Shown: piece by piece, positions 1-5,172 of the stretch
Numbering within the stretch: position 1 is the stretch's first letter
Layout of the letters: the number at the start of each line of letters is the position of its first letter
Source: Chloroflexota bacterium
GTDB lineage: Bacteria; Chloroflexota; Anaerolineae; Anaerolineales; UBA11858
Assembly (NCBI GenBank): GCA_030666985.1
Contig: DAOUWT010000202.1
Coordinates: forward strand, 1 to 5,224
Length of the DNA: 5,224 nt
Direction: 5' to 3'
Notes under the pieces: generated by a model
The model's database searches: none
What the model was told of the DNA's origin: nothing
What the model saw: the letters and a program-made list of their open reading frames with translations, nothing else
Translations under genes and position numbers: made by a program

Positions 1-164
1 ATCGCTGGTTACTTTTTTTGAGTACAAATGACCACTACCTGAATTTTTTCGATAGACATGTGACCGCCGAGTTGTAAATGTAAAAGTTTGTCAAAAGTCG
101 ATTTGTTGCGTGGTACGTGAAACGTGAGGGTGTGAAGACGTGAGGGGTGAGGTGGTGAGAGGGA
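1..164. other. Non-coding flank downstream of nadE
   Basis: No convincing gene is visible here. Plus frame 3 is open from the window edge to a TAA at about 75-77 (roughly 24 residues), which could be the tail of an upstream gene, but it is too short to recognise. The minus strand holds only a 16-codon ATG reading frame. T-runs near 13-19 and 43-48 have no stable GC hairpin before them, so I do not call a terminator, and none is seen for nadE either. The right third (about 105-160) is a degenerate G/T-rich repeat described separately. Confidence 0.6.
106..160. repeat. Degenerate ACGTGA/GGTGA tandem repeat
   Basis: The heptamer TTGCGTG (106-112) is followed by ACGTGA at 115-120, 122-127 and 138-143, then by GGTGA-type units up to about 159. 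The unit spacing is roughly 7 to 8 bases, but copies are imperfect. TTGCGTG is the same heptamer that is triplicated at 3031-3051, and AACGTGAGG (121-129) recurs at 3719-3727, so this belongs to a repeat style shared across the window. It begins five bases past the nadE stop codon. There are no conserved spacers, so it is not a CRISPR. Confidence 0.6.
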
Positions 165-977
165 TTAGGTGAAGGCGGGAAGGTTTTCCAACGCGGCTAG
201 GGATTGCTGACCAGCAGCGGCCCTGGGGGTGGGGATGCTCTTGAAGCGGTAGCGTTTTACACGGGCCAGGACGGTGTTCACAAAATCCTCCTCGAATCCG
301 GCTTGGAGACATTCCGGCACTGTGGCACCTTCTTCTATGAGCGTGTAAAGCAGATTGTCAACCTCTTCGTAAGTGAAGCCTAGTTCATCCTCGTCGGTTT
401 GGCCGGGCCACAGGTCAGCAGAAGGCGGCTTGGTAATGATCGCTTCGGGTATGCCTATGAACTCTGCCAATTGGATCACCTGGGCCTTGTACAAATCGGC
501 CAAGGGATTGAGGTCGCAGGCCGCGTCGCCGTGGATGGTGGTGTAGCCGAGGAGGATTTCGGTCTTGTTGCCCGTTCCCACCACCAGGCCCTGGAAGGCG
601 GCCGCTTGGTCGTAGACGAACGTCATCCGCACGCGGGCCATGACGTTGCCCCGCCGGACAGGTCCCGCATGGGGGAAGGCTGCCAGTACCGCGTCAACCG
701 CCTCGGTTATGGGAAGGGTTTTGGAACGCACGCCGGTGGCCTCGATTACCACTTGGGCGTGGGAGAGCGATTCGGGAGAGGAGGTTTTATAAGGCAAACG
801 CAGGGCCAGGACGTTTTCGGGTCCCAAAGCCTGGGCAGCCAGGTAACAACTTAGAGCAGAGTCGATTCCCCCGGAGACTCCTAGCACGGCCCGTGTGAAT
901 CCAGCCGCGGTGAGGATGTCTTTTATGAAGGCGGTGAGGGATTGAATTGCTTTTTTGGGGTCAATTATTAGGGACAT
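165..977 (-). CDS. nadE: Ammonia-dependent NAD+ synthetase
   Basis: This 270-aa cytoplasmic enzyme adenylates deamido-NAD+ with ATP and amidates it with ammonia, the last step of NAD+ synthesis. Visible motifs are the ATP-pyrophosphatase P-loop SGGIDS (residues 35-40), GNVMARVRM (110-118), GTGNKTE (134-140), the DLNPLADLYK segment (155-164) and PPSADLWPGQTDEDELG (184-200), which holds the mobile active-site loop. There is no N-terminal glutaminase (nitrilase) domain, so it should use free ammonia or a separate donor; the length fits the short bacterial form. I chose the ATG at 977 because GAGG (984-987) lies 6 nt upstream and conserved sequence begins here. The same frame stays open to 1229, but that extension is low-complexity arginine/proline-rich sequence antiparallel to nothing useful and overlaps the upstream gene's coding frame. 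It overlaps the Lgt-like gene by 17 nt, suggesting coupling. Confidence 0.96.
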   Translation of the reverse strand: MSLIIDPKKAIQSLTAFIKDILTAAGFTRAVLGVSGGIDSALSCYLAAQALGPENVLALRLPYKTSSPESLSHAQVVIEATGVRSKTLPITEAVDAVLAAFPHAGPVRRGNVMARVRMTFVYDQAAAFQGLVVGTGNKTEILLGYTTIHGDAACDLNPLADLYKAQVIQLAEFIGIPEAIITKPPSADLWPGQTDEDELGFTYEEVDNLLYTLIEEGATVPECLQAGFEEDFVNTVLARVKRYRFKSIPTPRAAAGQQSLAALENLPAFT

Positions 978-1794
978 CTGTTTCCTCTGCCGCCTCTGGC
1001 TCTTTTGTCTCCTCTGCCTCCTCTGTATCCTCCCGCAAGGGGAAAAGCGTGAAAAATGCCACCCCAGAGGCAACCGTGGAGGCCAGCGCAAACACGCTTT
1101 CCCAGCGCAGGCCCCACAGGTAGGGAGAGGGATCCACGCGGAGGAGGGATAGCACCAGGTTGACGAGGGAGATGCCTCCCACGCCCAGGATGGCACTCCG
1201 CCCCGGGGCCGGCGACCACCTCCCCCCACGCAGGGTTTTTGCCCCCGCCACGGTCAAAACGCTCAGGGTTGCGCCCACCGCCTGGAGGGGCCAACGCTCC
1301 CCCACTTCCCCAAATTGATTGCGAACGGGAACGCTCCACCACCCCTCTGCCGGAGGGCCGTAGGCCACTCCTTCTGCCCAACAGGCTAGCCAGATGCTGG
1401 CTGTCAAGGCTCCCAGGAGCGGGAGCAGGGTATCGGCCAATTTACCGGGAGGCTGCTTGGCGGCCAGGCTGACCAAACCCAGGGTGAGGATGCCGCCGAG
1501 GAACGCGCCGGGCCAGGTTAATCCCCCCAACCAAACTTGAGGAATTTCTGGGGCGTGGCTTTGGAAATATTCCCAGTTGCGGAGCACGAATCCGGCCCGT
1601 GCGCCTACTAAGGCTCCCAGGGTGACGCCGATCCCGGCATTGATGTGGAAAATTTTGCGTTCAGGGGAACGCCAGGCGGTGAGGGTGAGGCCGAGGATTG
1701 CGCCCGCCGTGGTTATGAGGGAGAATAGGGATAGTGTTTGGGGGAGATTTTGGGCACTCACAAGGGAATAATACCACATTTGACCTGGTATCAT
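961..1794 (-). CDS. Lgt-family membrane protein, probably not a classical Lgt
   Basis: This is a 277-aa integral membrane protein with about seven hydrophobic segments (roughly 23-41, 50-71, 89-112, 123-146, 167-187, 200-220, 230-252) and an acidic tail (254-277). The segment GARAGFVLRNWEYF (64-77) followed by LGGLTWPGAFLGG (89-101) matches the layout of prolipoprotein diacylglyceryl transferase. However, the family's SFHGG histidine is proline (P95), and the GRIGNFxNGE signature is replaced by ACWAEGVAYG (137-146), losing the Arg, Asn and Glu needed in E. coli Lgt. LLRVDP (218-223) may correspond to the FFREPD motif. Classical lipoprotein modification is therefore doubtful; it may be an inactive or repurposed paralog. 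It is the first gene of a pair with nadE. The ATG at 1794 gives the longest frame; an internal ATG at 1779 (Met6) is possible and fits better if TTATAC (1800-1795) is its -10 box. Confidence 0.8.
   Translation of the reverse strand: MIPGQMWYYSLVSAQNLPQTLSLFSLITTAGAILGLTLTAWRSPERKIFHINAGIGVTLGALVGARAGFVLRNWEYFQSHAPEIPQVWLGGLTWPGAFLGGILTLGLVSLAAKQPPGKLADTLLPLLGALTASIWLACWAEGVAYGPPAEGWWSVPVRNQFGEVGERWPLQAVGATLSVLTVAGAKTLRGGRWSPAPGRSAILGVGGISLVNLVLSLLRVDPSPYLWGLRWESVFALASTVASGVAFFTLFPLREDTEEAEETKEPEAAEETDVPNN
978..1035 (-). repeat. G/A-rich GAGGCAGAGGA-type repeat inside coding sequence
   Basis: On the minus strand this stretch is a string of imperfect GAGGCAGAGGAGAC and GAGGCGGCAGAGG units. It encodes the Glu/Ala/Thr-rich end of the Lgt-like protein (about residues 254-272), and in another frame would read as Gln/Arg stutters. 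The sequence past the last membrane segment looks like a low-complexity repeat captured as a tail rather than a folded domain. Confidence 0.55.
984..987 (-). promoter_or_regulatory. Ribosome binding site of nadE
   Basis: Read on the minus strand, GAGG precedes the ATG at 977 by 6 nt. This fixes the nadE start at 977 rather than at the far upstream end of the open frame (1229). The site lies inside the repetitive acidic tail of the Lgt-like gene, so that tail both encodes protein and provides the translation signal for nadE. Confidence 0.7.
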
Positions 1795-1801
1795 GTATAA
1801 T
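1795..1801. promoter_or_regulatory. Back-to-back -10 boxes of the divergent promoter
   Basis: The plus strand carries a perfect TATAAT at 1796-1801, which would start transcription near 1808 and drive the rightward gene at 1882. The minus strand of the same bases reads TTATAC (1800-1795), a fair -10 box for the leftward Lgt-like gene. No good -35 is visible at the proper distance for either: TTGACC at 1780-1785 is only 10 bp from the TATAAT, too close. The rightward call rests mainly on the perfect hexamer and its place between divergent genes. Confidence 0.5.
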
Positions 1802-1818
1802 TCAAGTGTGACGTTTAC

Positions 1819-1867
1819 TTCCTCTCAGGAACACGGTTCCTCTGGGGAACTGTGTTCTTGAGAGGAA
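1819..1867 (+). promoter_or_regulatory. 22-bp hairpin made of two GAAC-N3-GTTC palindromes
   Basis: Bases 1819-1840 pair with 1846-1867 around the 5-base loop TCTGG. All 22 positions pair, with two G-T pairs (1835/1851 and 1828/1858) that would be G-U wobbles in rightward RNA. Each arm also contains its own palindrome: GGAAC-ACG-GTTCC at 1828-1840 and GAAC-TGT-GTTC at 1847-1857, with centres 18 bp apart. No T-run follows on either strand, so it is not a normal terminator. It lies in the leader of the 1882 gene, ending just before its ribosome binding site, and upstream of the leftward promoter. It could be a pair of repressor operators or an RNA leader structure. Confidence 0.65.
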
Positions 1868-1869
1868 TT

Positions 1870-1875
1870 GAGAGG
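1870..1875 (+). promoter_or_regulatory. Ribosome binding site of the YghO-like gene
   Basis: GAGAGG sits 6 nt before the ATG at 1882. It decides against the longer open frame from the GTG at 1852, which would start inside the hairpin arm. The site begins three bases beyond the hairpin, so the folded leader would leave it exposed but very close to the stem. Confidence 0.7.
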
Positions 1876-1881
1876 TGTGCT

Positions 1882-3027
1882 ATGAAGTCGTTGGAAATTA
1901 AGCAAGTGAAGACAGAGGATGAGCGGCGAGAGTTTTTGAGTTTTCCCTGGGAGGTGTACAAGGATAATGCTTATTGGGTTCCGCCTATTTTTTCGGAGCG
2001 CATGCACTTTACCGATGCTGAAAAGAATCCCTTTTTTCGGCACGCTGAGGTGGCTTTCTTTTTGGCAATGAGGGGGAGGGAAGTGGTCGGGACGATTGCC
2101 GCTTTTACTAATCAGGCTCATAATGAATTTCATGCTGAAAATATTGCTTTCTTTGGCTTTTTCGAGGTCTTGGAAGATGCCGAGGCCGCGGAGGCTCTTT
2201 TGAAGAGGGCCGAGGATTGGGCCAGGGAGCGGGGGCATACGGCCCTGCGGGGGCCGGCTCAGTTTTCGACGAACGATGAGTGCGGCCTTTTGGTGGATGG
2301 TTTCGATGACCGTCCCCGAATCTTGATGACTTATAACCCGCCTTATTATGTGGATTATATTGAAGAACGGGGCTATTCGACGGCTATGGATTTATGGGCT
2401 TATAGGGTAAGCACGGATATTTTCTCCCGGGAGTATGGTCAGCGGCTGACCCGCTTGGTGGAGAAAGTCAGAAAACGCAGTAAGATCACTTTTCGAAAAC
2501 TCAATATGAAAGATTTTAACAGGGAAGTGAAGAGGTTTAAAGGTATCTACCTTTCTGCCTGGGCGGATAATTGGGGATTTGTTCCCTTGGACGCAGCGGA
2601 GTTTGATCAATTGGCGGAGGAATTGCGCCCAATTGTGGATCCGGATTTGGCCTTTATCGCCGAAGTTGAGGGTAAGCCGGTTGGTTTTAGCCTGACTTTG
2701 CCAGACTTGAACGAACCGCTCCATTTGGCATATCCCCGCCCCAGGACGCCTGAGTGGTGGACATTAGCGAAATTTGCTTGGCATTGGAAAGTGCGTAAAA
2801 AGGTGAGTTGGATTCGCGTTTTCGCGATGGGTGTGATCCCCGAATACAGAGTCGGGGGCATAGACGCTCTCTTTTATTATGAAACTGCCAAGGCAGCCGT
2901 CGAAAAAGGGATTCCCCTAGCCGAAATGAGTTGGATTTTGGAAAGTAATGATGAGATGAATGAGATCATCCGCTCGTTGGGCGGAGAAGTGTATAAGACG
3001 TATAGATTTTATGAGAAGGGGCTTTGA
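1882..3027 (+). CDS. GNAT-like protein of the YghO type
   Basis: This predicted soluble 381-aa protein resembles a broadly distributed family of about 370-390 residues often annotated as YghO or GNAT-like. Family-like stretches are FPWEVYKDNAYWVPP (21-35), KNPFFRHAEVAFFLA (48-62), GREVVGTIAAFTN (65-77), the ALRGPAQFSTNDECGLLVDGF region (121-141) and TYNPPYY (150-156). The C-terminal half has a second acetyltransferase-like fold: AFIAEVEGKPVGFS (257-270), then MGVIPEYRVGGIDALF (316-331) in the position of the acetyl-CoA loop, then EMSWILESNDEMNEIIRSLGG (348-368). Glycines of the usual Q/R-x-x-G-x-G/A loop are only partly kept (RVGGID), so cofactor binding is likely but unproven. Substrate and role are unknown. 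It is probably the first gene of the rightward cluster, behind TATAAT and the hairpin; the next gene begins 37 nt downstream. Confidence 0.82.
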   Translation: MKSLEIKQVKTEDERREFLSFPWEVYKDNAYWVPPIFSERMHFTDAEKNPFFRHAEVAFFLAMRGREVVGTIAAFTNQAHNEFHAENIAFFGFFEVLEDAEAAEALLKRAEDWARERGHTALRGPAQFSTNDECGLLVDGFDDRPRILMTYNPPYYVDYIEERGYSTAMDLWAYRVSTDIFSREYGQRLTRLVEKVRKRSKITFRKLNMKDFNREVKRFKGIYLSAWADNWGFVPLDAAEFDQLAEELRPIVDPDLAFIAEVEGKPVGFSLTLPDLNEPLHLAYPRPRTPEWWTLAKFAWHWKVRKKVSWIRVFAMGVIPEYRVGGIDALFYYETAKAAVEKGIPLAEMSWILESNDEMNEIIRSLGGEVYKTYRFYEKGL

Positions 3028-3030
3028 TAA

Positions 3031-3051
3031 TTGCGTGTTGCGTGTTGCGTG
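3031..3051 (+). repeat. Three exact tandem copies of TTGCGTG
   Basis: The heptamer occurs at 3031-3037, 3038-3044 and 3045-3051 without a mismatch. It fills the 37-nt gap between the YghO-like stop and the nfeD-type start, and its last base is the first G of the ribosome binding site GGGAGG. A fourth isolated copy is at 106-112, within the repeat beside nadE. Confidence 0.9.
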
Positions 3052-3056
3052 GGAGG
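3051..3056 (+). promoter_or_regulatory. Ribosome binding site of the NfeD gene
   Basis: GGGAGG lies 8 nt before a GTG codon at 3065. This supports the GTG start and excludes the longer frame beginning at 2960, which would run through the end of the preceding gene and through the TTGCGTG repeat. Confidence 0.7.
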
Positions 3057-3064
3057 TAGTTGCT

Positions 3065-3691
3065 GTGGATTTCACCACTTTTTTAGACCCTAATTTGGCT
3101 TATGTGTTTTTGGTGGCCTTTTTCTTCCTGGCAGGGATTGCTATCCTGACTCCGGGGACAGGTGTGTTGGAGGTGGGGGCCTTGATTACCCTGGTTATGG
3201 CCGGATGGGGTATTTCTAGTTTGCCCATTAACATCTGGGCATTGATTTTGCTGGGCTTGGGGGTGTTGCCCTTTGTGATGGCTGTTCGGGCCTCGAAAAA
3301 GACGCCATATCTGGTGGTCTCTATCGCTTCTTTGGTAATTGGGTCATCGTTTTTGTTCAGGAGCGAAGTTTGGTGGCGTCCGGCTGTTAATCCTATTTTG
3401 AGCTTGCTTACATCGGGGTTGGTAGGAGGTTTCTTCTGGATTGCTTCTGTGCGGATCATGGAAGCCGAATCCGCTCCTCCCGCCCACGATTTAGTCCGCC
3501 TAATAGGGGCCACAGGGGAGGCCAGGTCTGATATAAAAAGCTGGGGAGAGGAAGGTTCTGTCCAGGTGCTCGGAGAGTTGTGGAGCGCCCATAGCAAAGA
3601 GCCGATTCAGGAAGGCGAGTATGTTAAAATAGTTGGTCGGACGGGGTTTGCGTTAGAAGTGGAGCCGCTGGAGAAAGAAATGGAGGCATAG
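3065..3691 (+). CDS. Short NfeD-family membrane protein
   Basis: This 208-aa protein has a hydrophobic N-terminal part with about five membrane segments (roughly 11-29, 33-52, 57-75, 82-98, 112-130) and a C-terminal soluble OB-fold domain (about 145-202). The latter shows the NfeD pattern: LIGATGEARSDI, then GSVQVLGELWSAHS (164-177), IQEGEYVKIVGRTGFALEVEPL (181-202). The TPGTGVLEVGAL segment (29-40) is also typical. There is no ClpP-like serine protease domain in front, so this is the short class, not the long protease class. In the family, the OB domain is thought to bind the partner stomatin, which is encoded next; together they organise membrane microdomains. Start is GTG at 3065, chosen for the GGGAGG site and because the protein begins directly before the first membrane helix. 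Confidence 0.9.
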   Translation: MDFTTFLDPNLAYVFLVAFFFLAGIAILTPGTGVLEVGALITLVMAGWGISSLPINIWALILLGLGVLPFVMAVRASKKTPYLVVSIASLVIGSSFLFRSEVWWRPAVNPILSLLTSGLVGGFFWIASVRIMEAESAPPAHDLVRLIGATGEARSDIKSWGEEGSVQVLGELWSAHSKEPIQEGEYVKIVGRTGFALEVEPLEKEMEA

Positions 3692-3799
3692 CGTCTCTTT
3701 CATGAATCAATTTGAGACAACGTGAGGCTTGCCTTCCCAATCTACCAGTACCCAATTTACCAATCCCCATTTCTTAAGGTTTAGTTTAGGAGGTTTAAA
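3692..3799 (+). other. Gap between NfeD and stomatin genes with CCAATYTACC repeat
   Basis: This 108-bp gap is unusually long for an nfeD-stomatin pair. It contains AACGTGAGG (3719-3727), also found at 121-129, and then CCAATCTACC (3737-3746) and CCAATTTACC (3752-3761) with a 15-base period, followed by a further CCAAT (3760-3764). GTCTC (3693-3697) and GAGAC (3714-3718) could pair, but only over 5 bp with a 16-base loop, so no terminator is called. TTGAGA (3712-3717) resembles a -35 box, but no good -10 follows, so a separate stomatin promoter is unproven. Confidence 0.6.
3788..3793 (+). promoter_or_regulatory. Strong ribosome binding site of the stomatin gene
   Basis: A perfect AGGAGG (extended to AGGAGGT) precedes the ATG at 3800 by 6 nt. 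It is the strongest translation signal in the window and stands out beside the weak or absent one of the following gene, which fits a scaffold protein made in large copy number. Confidence 0.85.
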
Positions 3800-4681
3800 A
3801 TGTTTGGTTATTTCTTTTTGATTGTCTTAGCATTGCTCTTGTTAGTAACTGCTGTCAAGATTGTTCCCGAGTACCAACGCCTGGTGGTTTTTCGTCTGGG
3901 CCGGTGCGTAGGGGCCAAGGGGCCGGGATTTATATTCCTGATCCCATTCGTCGACAAAGCCGTCAGGGTTGATTTACGCGAGCAGGTTCGCGAAATCCCT
4001 CACCAAACGGTAATTACCGCCGATAACGCCAGTATATCTCTGGACTTCATCTGGTATTACAAAATCCTCGATCCTGCAGAAAGTGTCTTGCAGGTTGGAA
4101 ACTTTGAACGGGCAGCCGAAGGTATAGCAACCACCACCTTGCGGGCGGTTGTGGGCGGCATTGAGCTGGATCAGGTTCTGGTTGACCGGGAACACATCAA
4201 CAACATGCTGCGTACCCGCCTGGATGAAGTCACCGAACGTTGGGGCGTTAAAGTTACCAATGTGGAAATCCGCGAGATCATCCCCCCCAGGGAAATCCAA
4301 GATGCCATGAATCGCCAAATGACGGCAGAGCGTGTGCGCCGGGCCTTGGTGACGGAGTCAACGGGTGAGCAAGAAGCCGCCATCAACATCGCCGAAGGTG
4401 ACAGACAGGCCACTGTCTTACGCGCCAAGGGCGCAAAGCAATCTGCCATTCTGGACGCCGAAGGTGCGCGGCAGGCTCAACTTTTGCAAGCTGAAGGTTA
4501 CGCGGACGCCTTGGAGAAAATCTACGCCAGCGCCCAAGCCATTGATCAGAAGACGATCACCCTGCAATATTTCGAAACCCTCAAGAAGATGGGAGAAGGC
4601 GCGTCCACCAAGTACATCTTCCCCATGGAGTTCACAAGTTTGCTGGGTGATTTCATCAAGAAGGGCAAGGGAGACGAGTAG
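3800..4681 (+). CDS. SPFH/stomatin-like membrane scaffold protein
   Basis: This 293-aa protein has one N-terminal membrane anchor (about 2-22), an SPFH/band-7 domain (about 22-175) and an Ala/Glu/Gln-rich coiled coil (about 176-248). Typical stretches are VPEYQRLVVFRLGR (22-35), GPGFIFLIPFVDK (41-53), the VDLREQVREIPHQ segment (57-69), TADNASISLDFIWYYKI (73-89), ERWGVKVTNVEIREIIPP (146-163) and the repeated AEG motifs at 198-200, 220-222 and 231-233. The end, KYIFPMEFTSLLG (271-283), matches bacterial stomatin (slipin) proteins. These oligomerise at the inner face of the membrane and, with NfeD, shape lipid microdomains. The gene follows the NfeD gene as in many bacteria and archaea, and stops 8 nt before the next start. 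Confidence 0.95.
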   Translation: MFGYFFLIVLALLLLVTAVKIVPEYQRLVVFRLGRCVGAKGPGFIFLIPFVDKAVRVDLREQVREIPHQTVITADNASISLDFIWYYKILDPAESVLQVGNFERAAEGIATTTLRAVVGGIELDQVLVDREHINNMLRTRLDEVTERWGVKVTNVEIREIIPPREIQDAMNRQMTAERVRRALVTESTGEQEAAINIAEGDRQATVLRAKGAKQSAILDAEGARQAQLLQAEGYADALEKIYASAQAIDQKTITLQYFETLKKMGEGASTKYIFPMEFTSLLGDFIKKGKGDE

Positions 4682-4689
4682 TTTTTACC

Positions 4690-5160
4690 GTGGATGCTCA
4701 TGTGATTGCGTCAGGCAGTTGTGTGGAGATCATCCCGGCTGCCTGGCGTGATTTAACAGCCTTACGGGGTTTAGAGAAAGCTTGTTTCAAGGAGGATGCC
4801 TGGCCGCTTTGGGATGTCCTGGGCGTGTTGACTTGCCCCGGTGTGGTGCGGCTAAAGGCCGTGGTGGATGGGCAGATGGTGGGCTTCATTGCCGGAGACG
4901 AGCGTCGTTCTCGCCATATGGCGTGGATCGTCACTTTTGCGGTCTTGCCCGTTTACCGGCGCCAGGGGATTGGCAGCTCCTTACTCGCCGCGTGCGAGGA
5001 CCAGATTGATCTGCCAGCCATTCGCCTAACCGTCCGCCGCTCTAATAAAGCGGCATTGAGACTTTATAAGAAATTTGGCTATCACAGGGTCAGCGTGTGG
5101 CCGAATTATTATGTGGGGAAAGAAGATGCACTCGTGCTGGAGAAGAGCAGTGTTCAGTGA
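4690..5160 (+). CDS. RimI-like GNAT N-acetyltransferase
   Basis: This 156-aa single-domain GNAT enzyme should transfer an acetyl group from acetyl-CoA to an amine. The acetyl-CoA loop is clear: VTFAVLPVYRRQGIGSSLL (81-99), with R-R-Q-G-I-G in place of Q/R-x-x-G-x-G. The C-terminal motif SNKAALRLYKKFGY (118-131) and the WPNYY segment (137-141) resemble RimI, which acetylates a ribosomal protein N-terminus, but the substrate cannot be read from sequence. The GTG at 4690 gives a start 8 nt past the stomatin stop; it has no clear ribosome binding site, so translation may depend on coupling. GTG codons at 4702 and 4723 are alternatives, and residues before about 12 are not family-typical. The last residues and stop codon lie in a short direct repeat. 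Confidence 0.88.
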   Translation: MDAHVIASGSCVEIIPAAWRDLTALRGLEKACFKEDAWPLWDVLGVLTCPGVVRLKAVVDGQMVGFIAGDERRSRHMAWIVTFAVLPVYRRQGIGSSLLAACEDQIDLPAIRLTVRRSNKAALRLYKKFGYHRVSVWPNYYVGKEDALVLEKSSVQ

Positions 5161-5172
5161 TCAGTGTTCAGT
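5148..5172 (+). repeat. Direct repeat CAGTGTTCAGT, period 14
   Basis: Two exact 11-base copies lie at 5148-5158 and 5162-5172, separated by GAT. The first copy encodes part of the acetyltransferase C-terminus (Ser-Val-Gln) and provides the first base of its TGA stop codon. The repeat style resembles stuttering intergenic repeats that extend over gene ends. Confidence 0.85.

Noticed and set aside
3..77. Plus-strand open frame from the left edge as a gene tail
   Set aside because: Only about 24 codons are visible, with no recognisable motif; chance open length cannot be excluded.
106..160. CRISPR-like array
   Set aside because: Units are 6 to 8 bases, imperfect and without unique spacers.
399..854. 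151-codon plus-strand reading frame opposite nadE
   Set aside because: It is antisense to strongly conserved nadE sequence and shows no recognisable motifs; it is a by-product of GC-rich codon use.
978..1229. 84-residue N-terminal extension of the nadE frame
   Set aside because: It reads as Arg/Pro/Trp-rich low-complexity peptide, overlaps the conserved frame of the Lgt-like gene, and a good ribosome binding site precedes the ATG at 977.
1780..1785. TTGACC as the -35 box for TATAAT at 1796
   Set aside because: The spacing is 10 bp instead of about 17, too short for a standard sigma-70 promoter.
1819..1867. Hairpin as an intrinsic terminator
   Set aside because: No T-run follows the stem on either strand, and it lies between divergent gene starts, where no transcript needs to end.
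1852..1881. GTG start ten codons upstream of the YghO-like gene
   Set aside because: It lies within the hairpin arm with no ribosome binding site, whereas GAGAGG is well placed for the ATG at 1882.
2960..3064. Longer N-terminus of the NfeD protein
   Set aside because: It would overlap the end of the YghO-like gene and translate the TTGCGTG repeat; GGGAGG before the GTG at 3065 and homology to the first helix support the shorter form.
3693..3718. GTCTC/GAGAC stem as a terminator after the NfeD gene
   Set aside because: The stem is only 5 bp with a 16-base loop and has no T-run after it.
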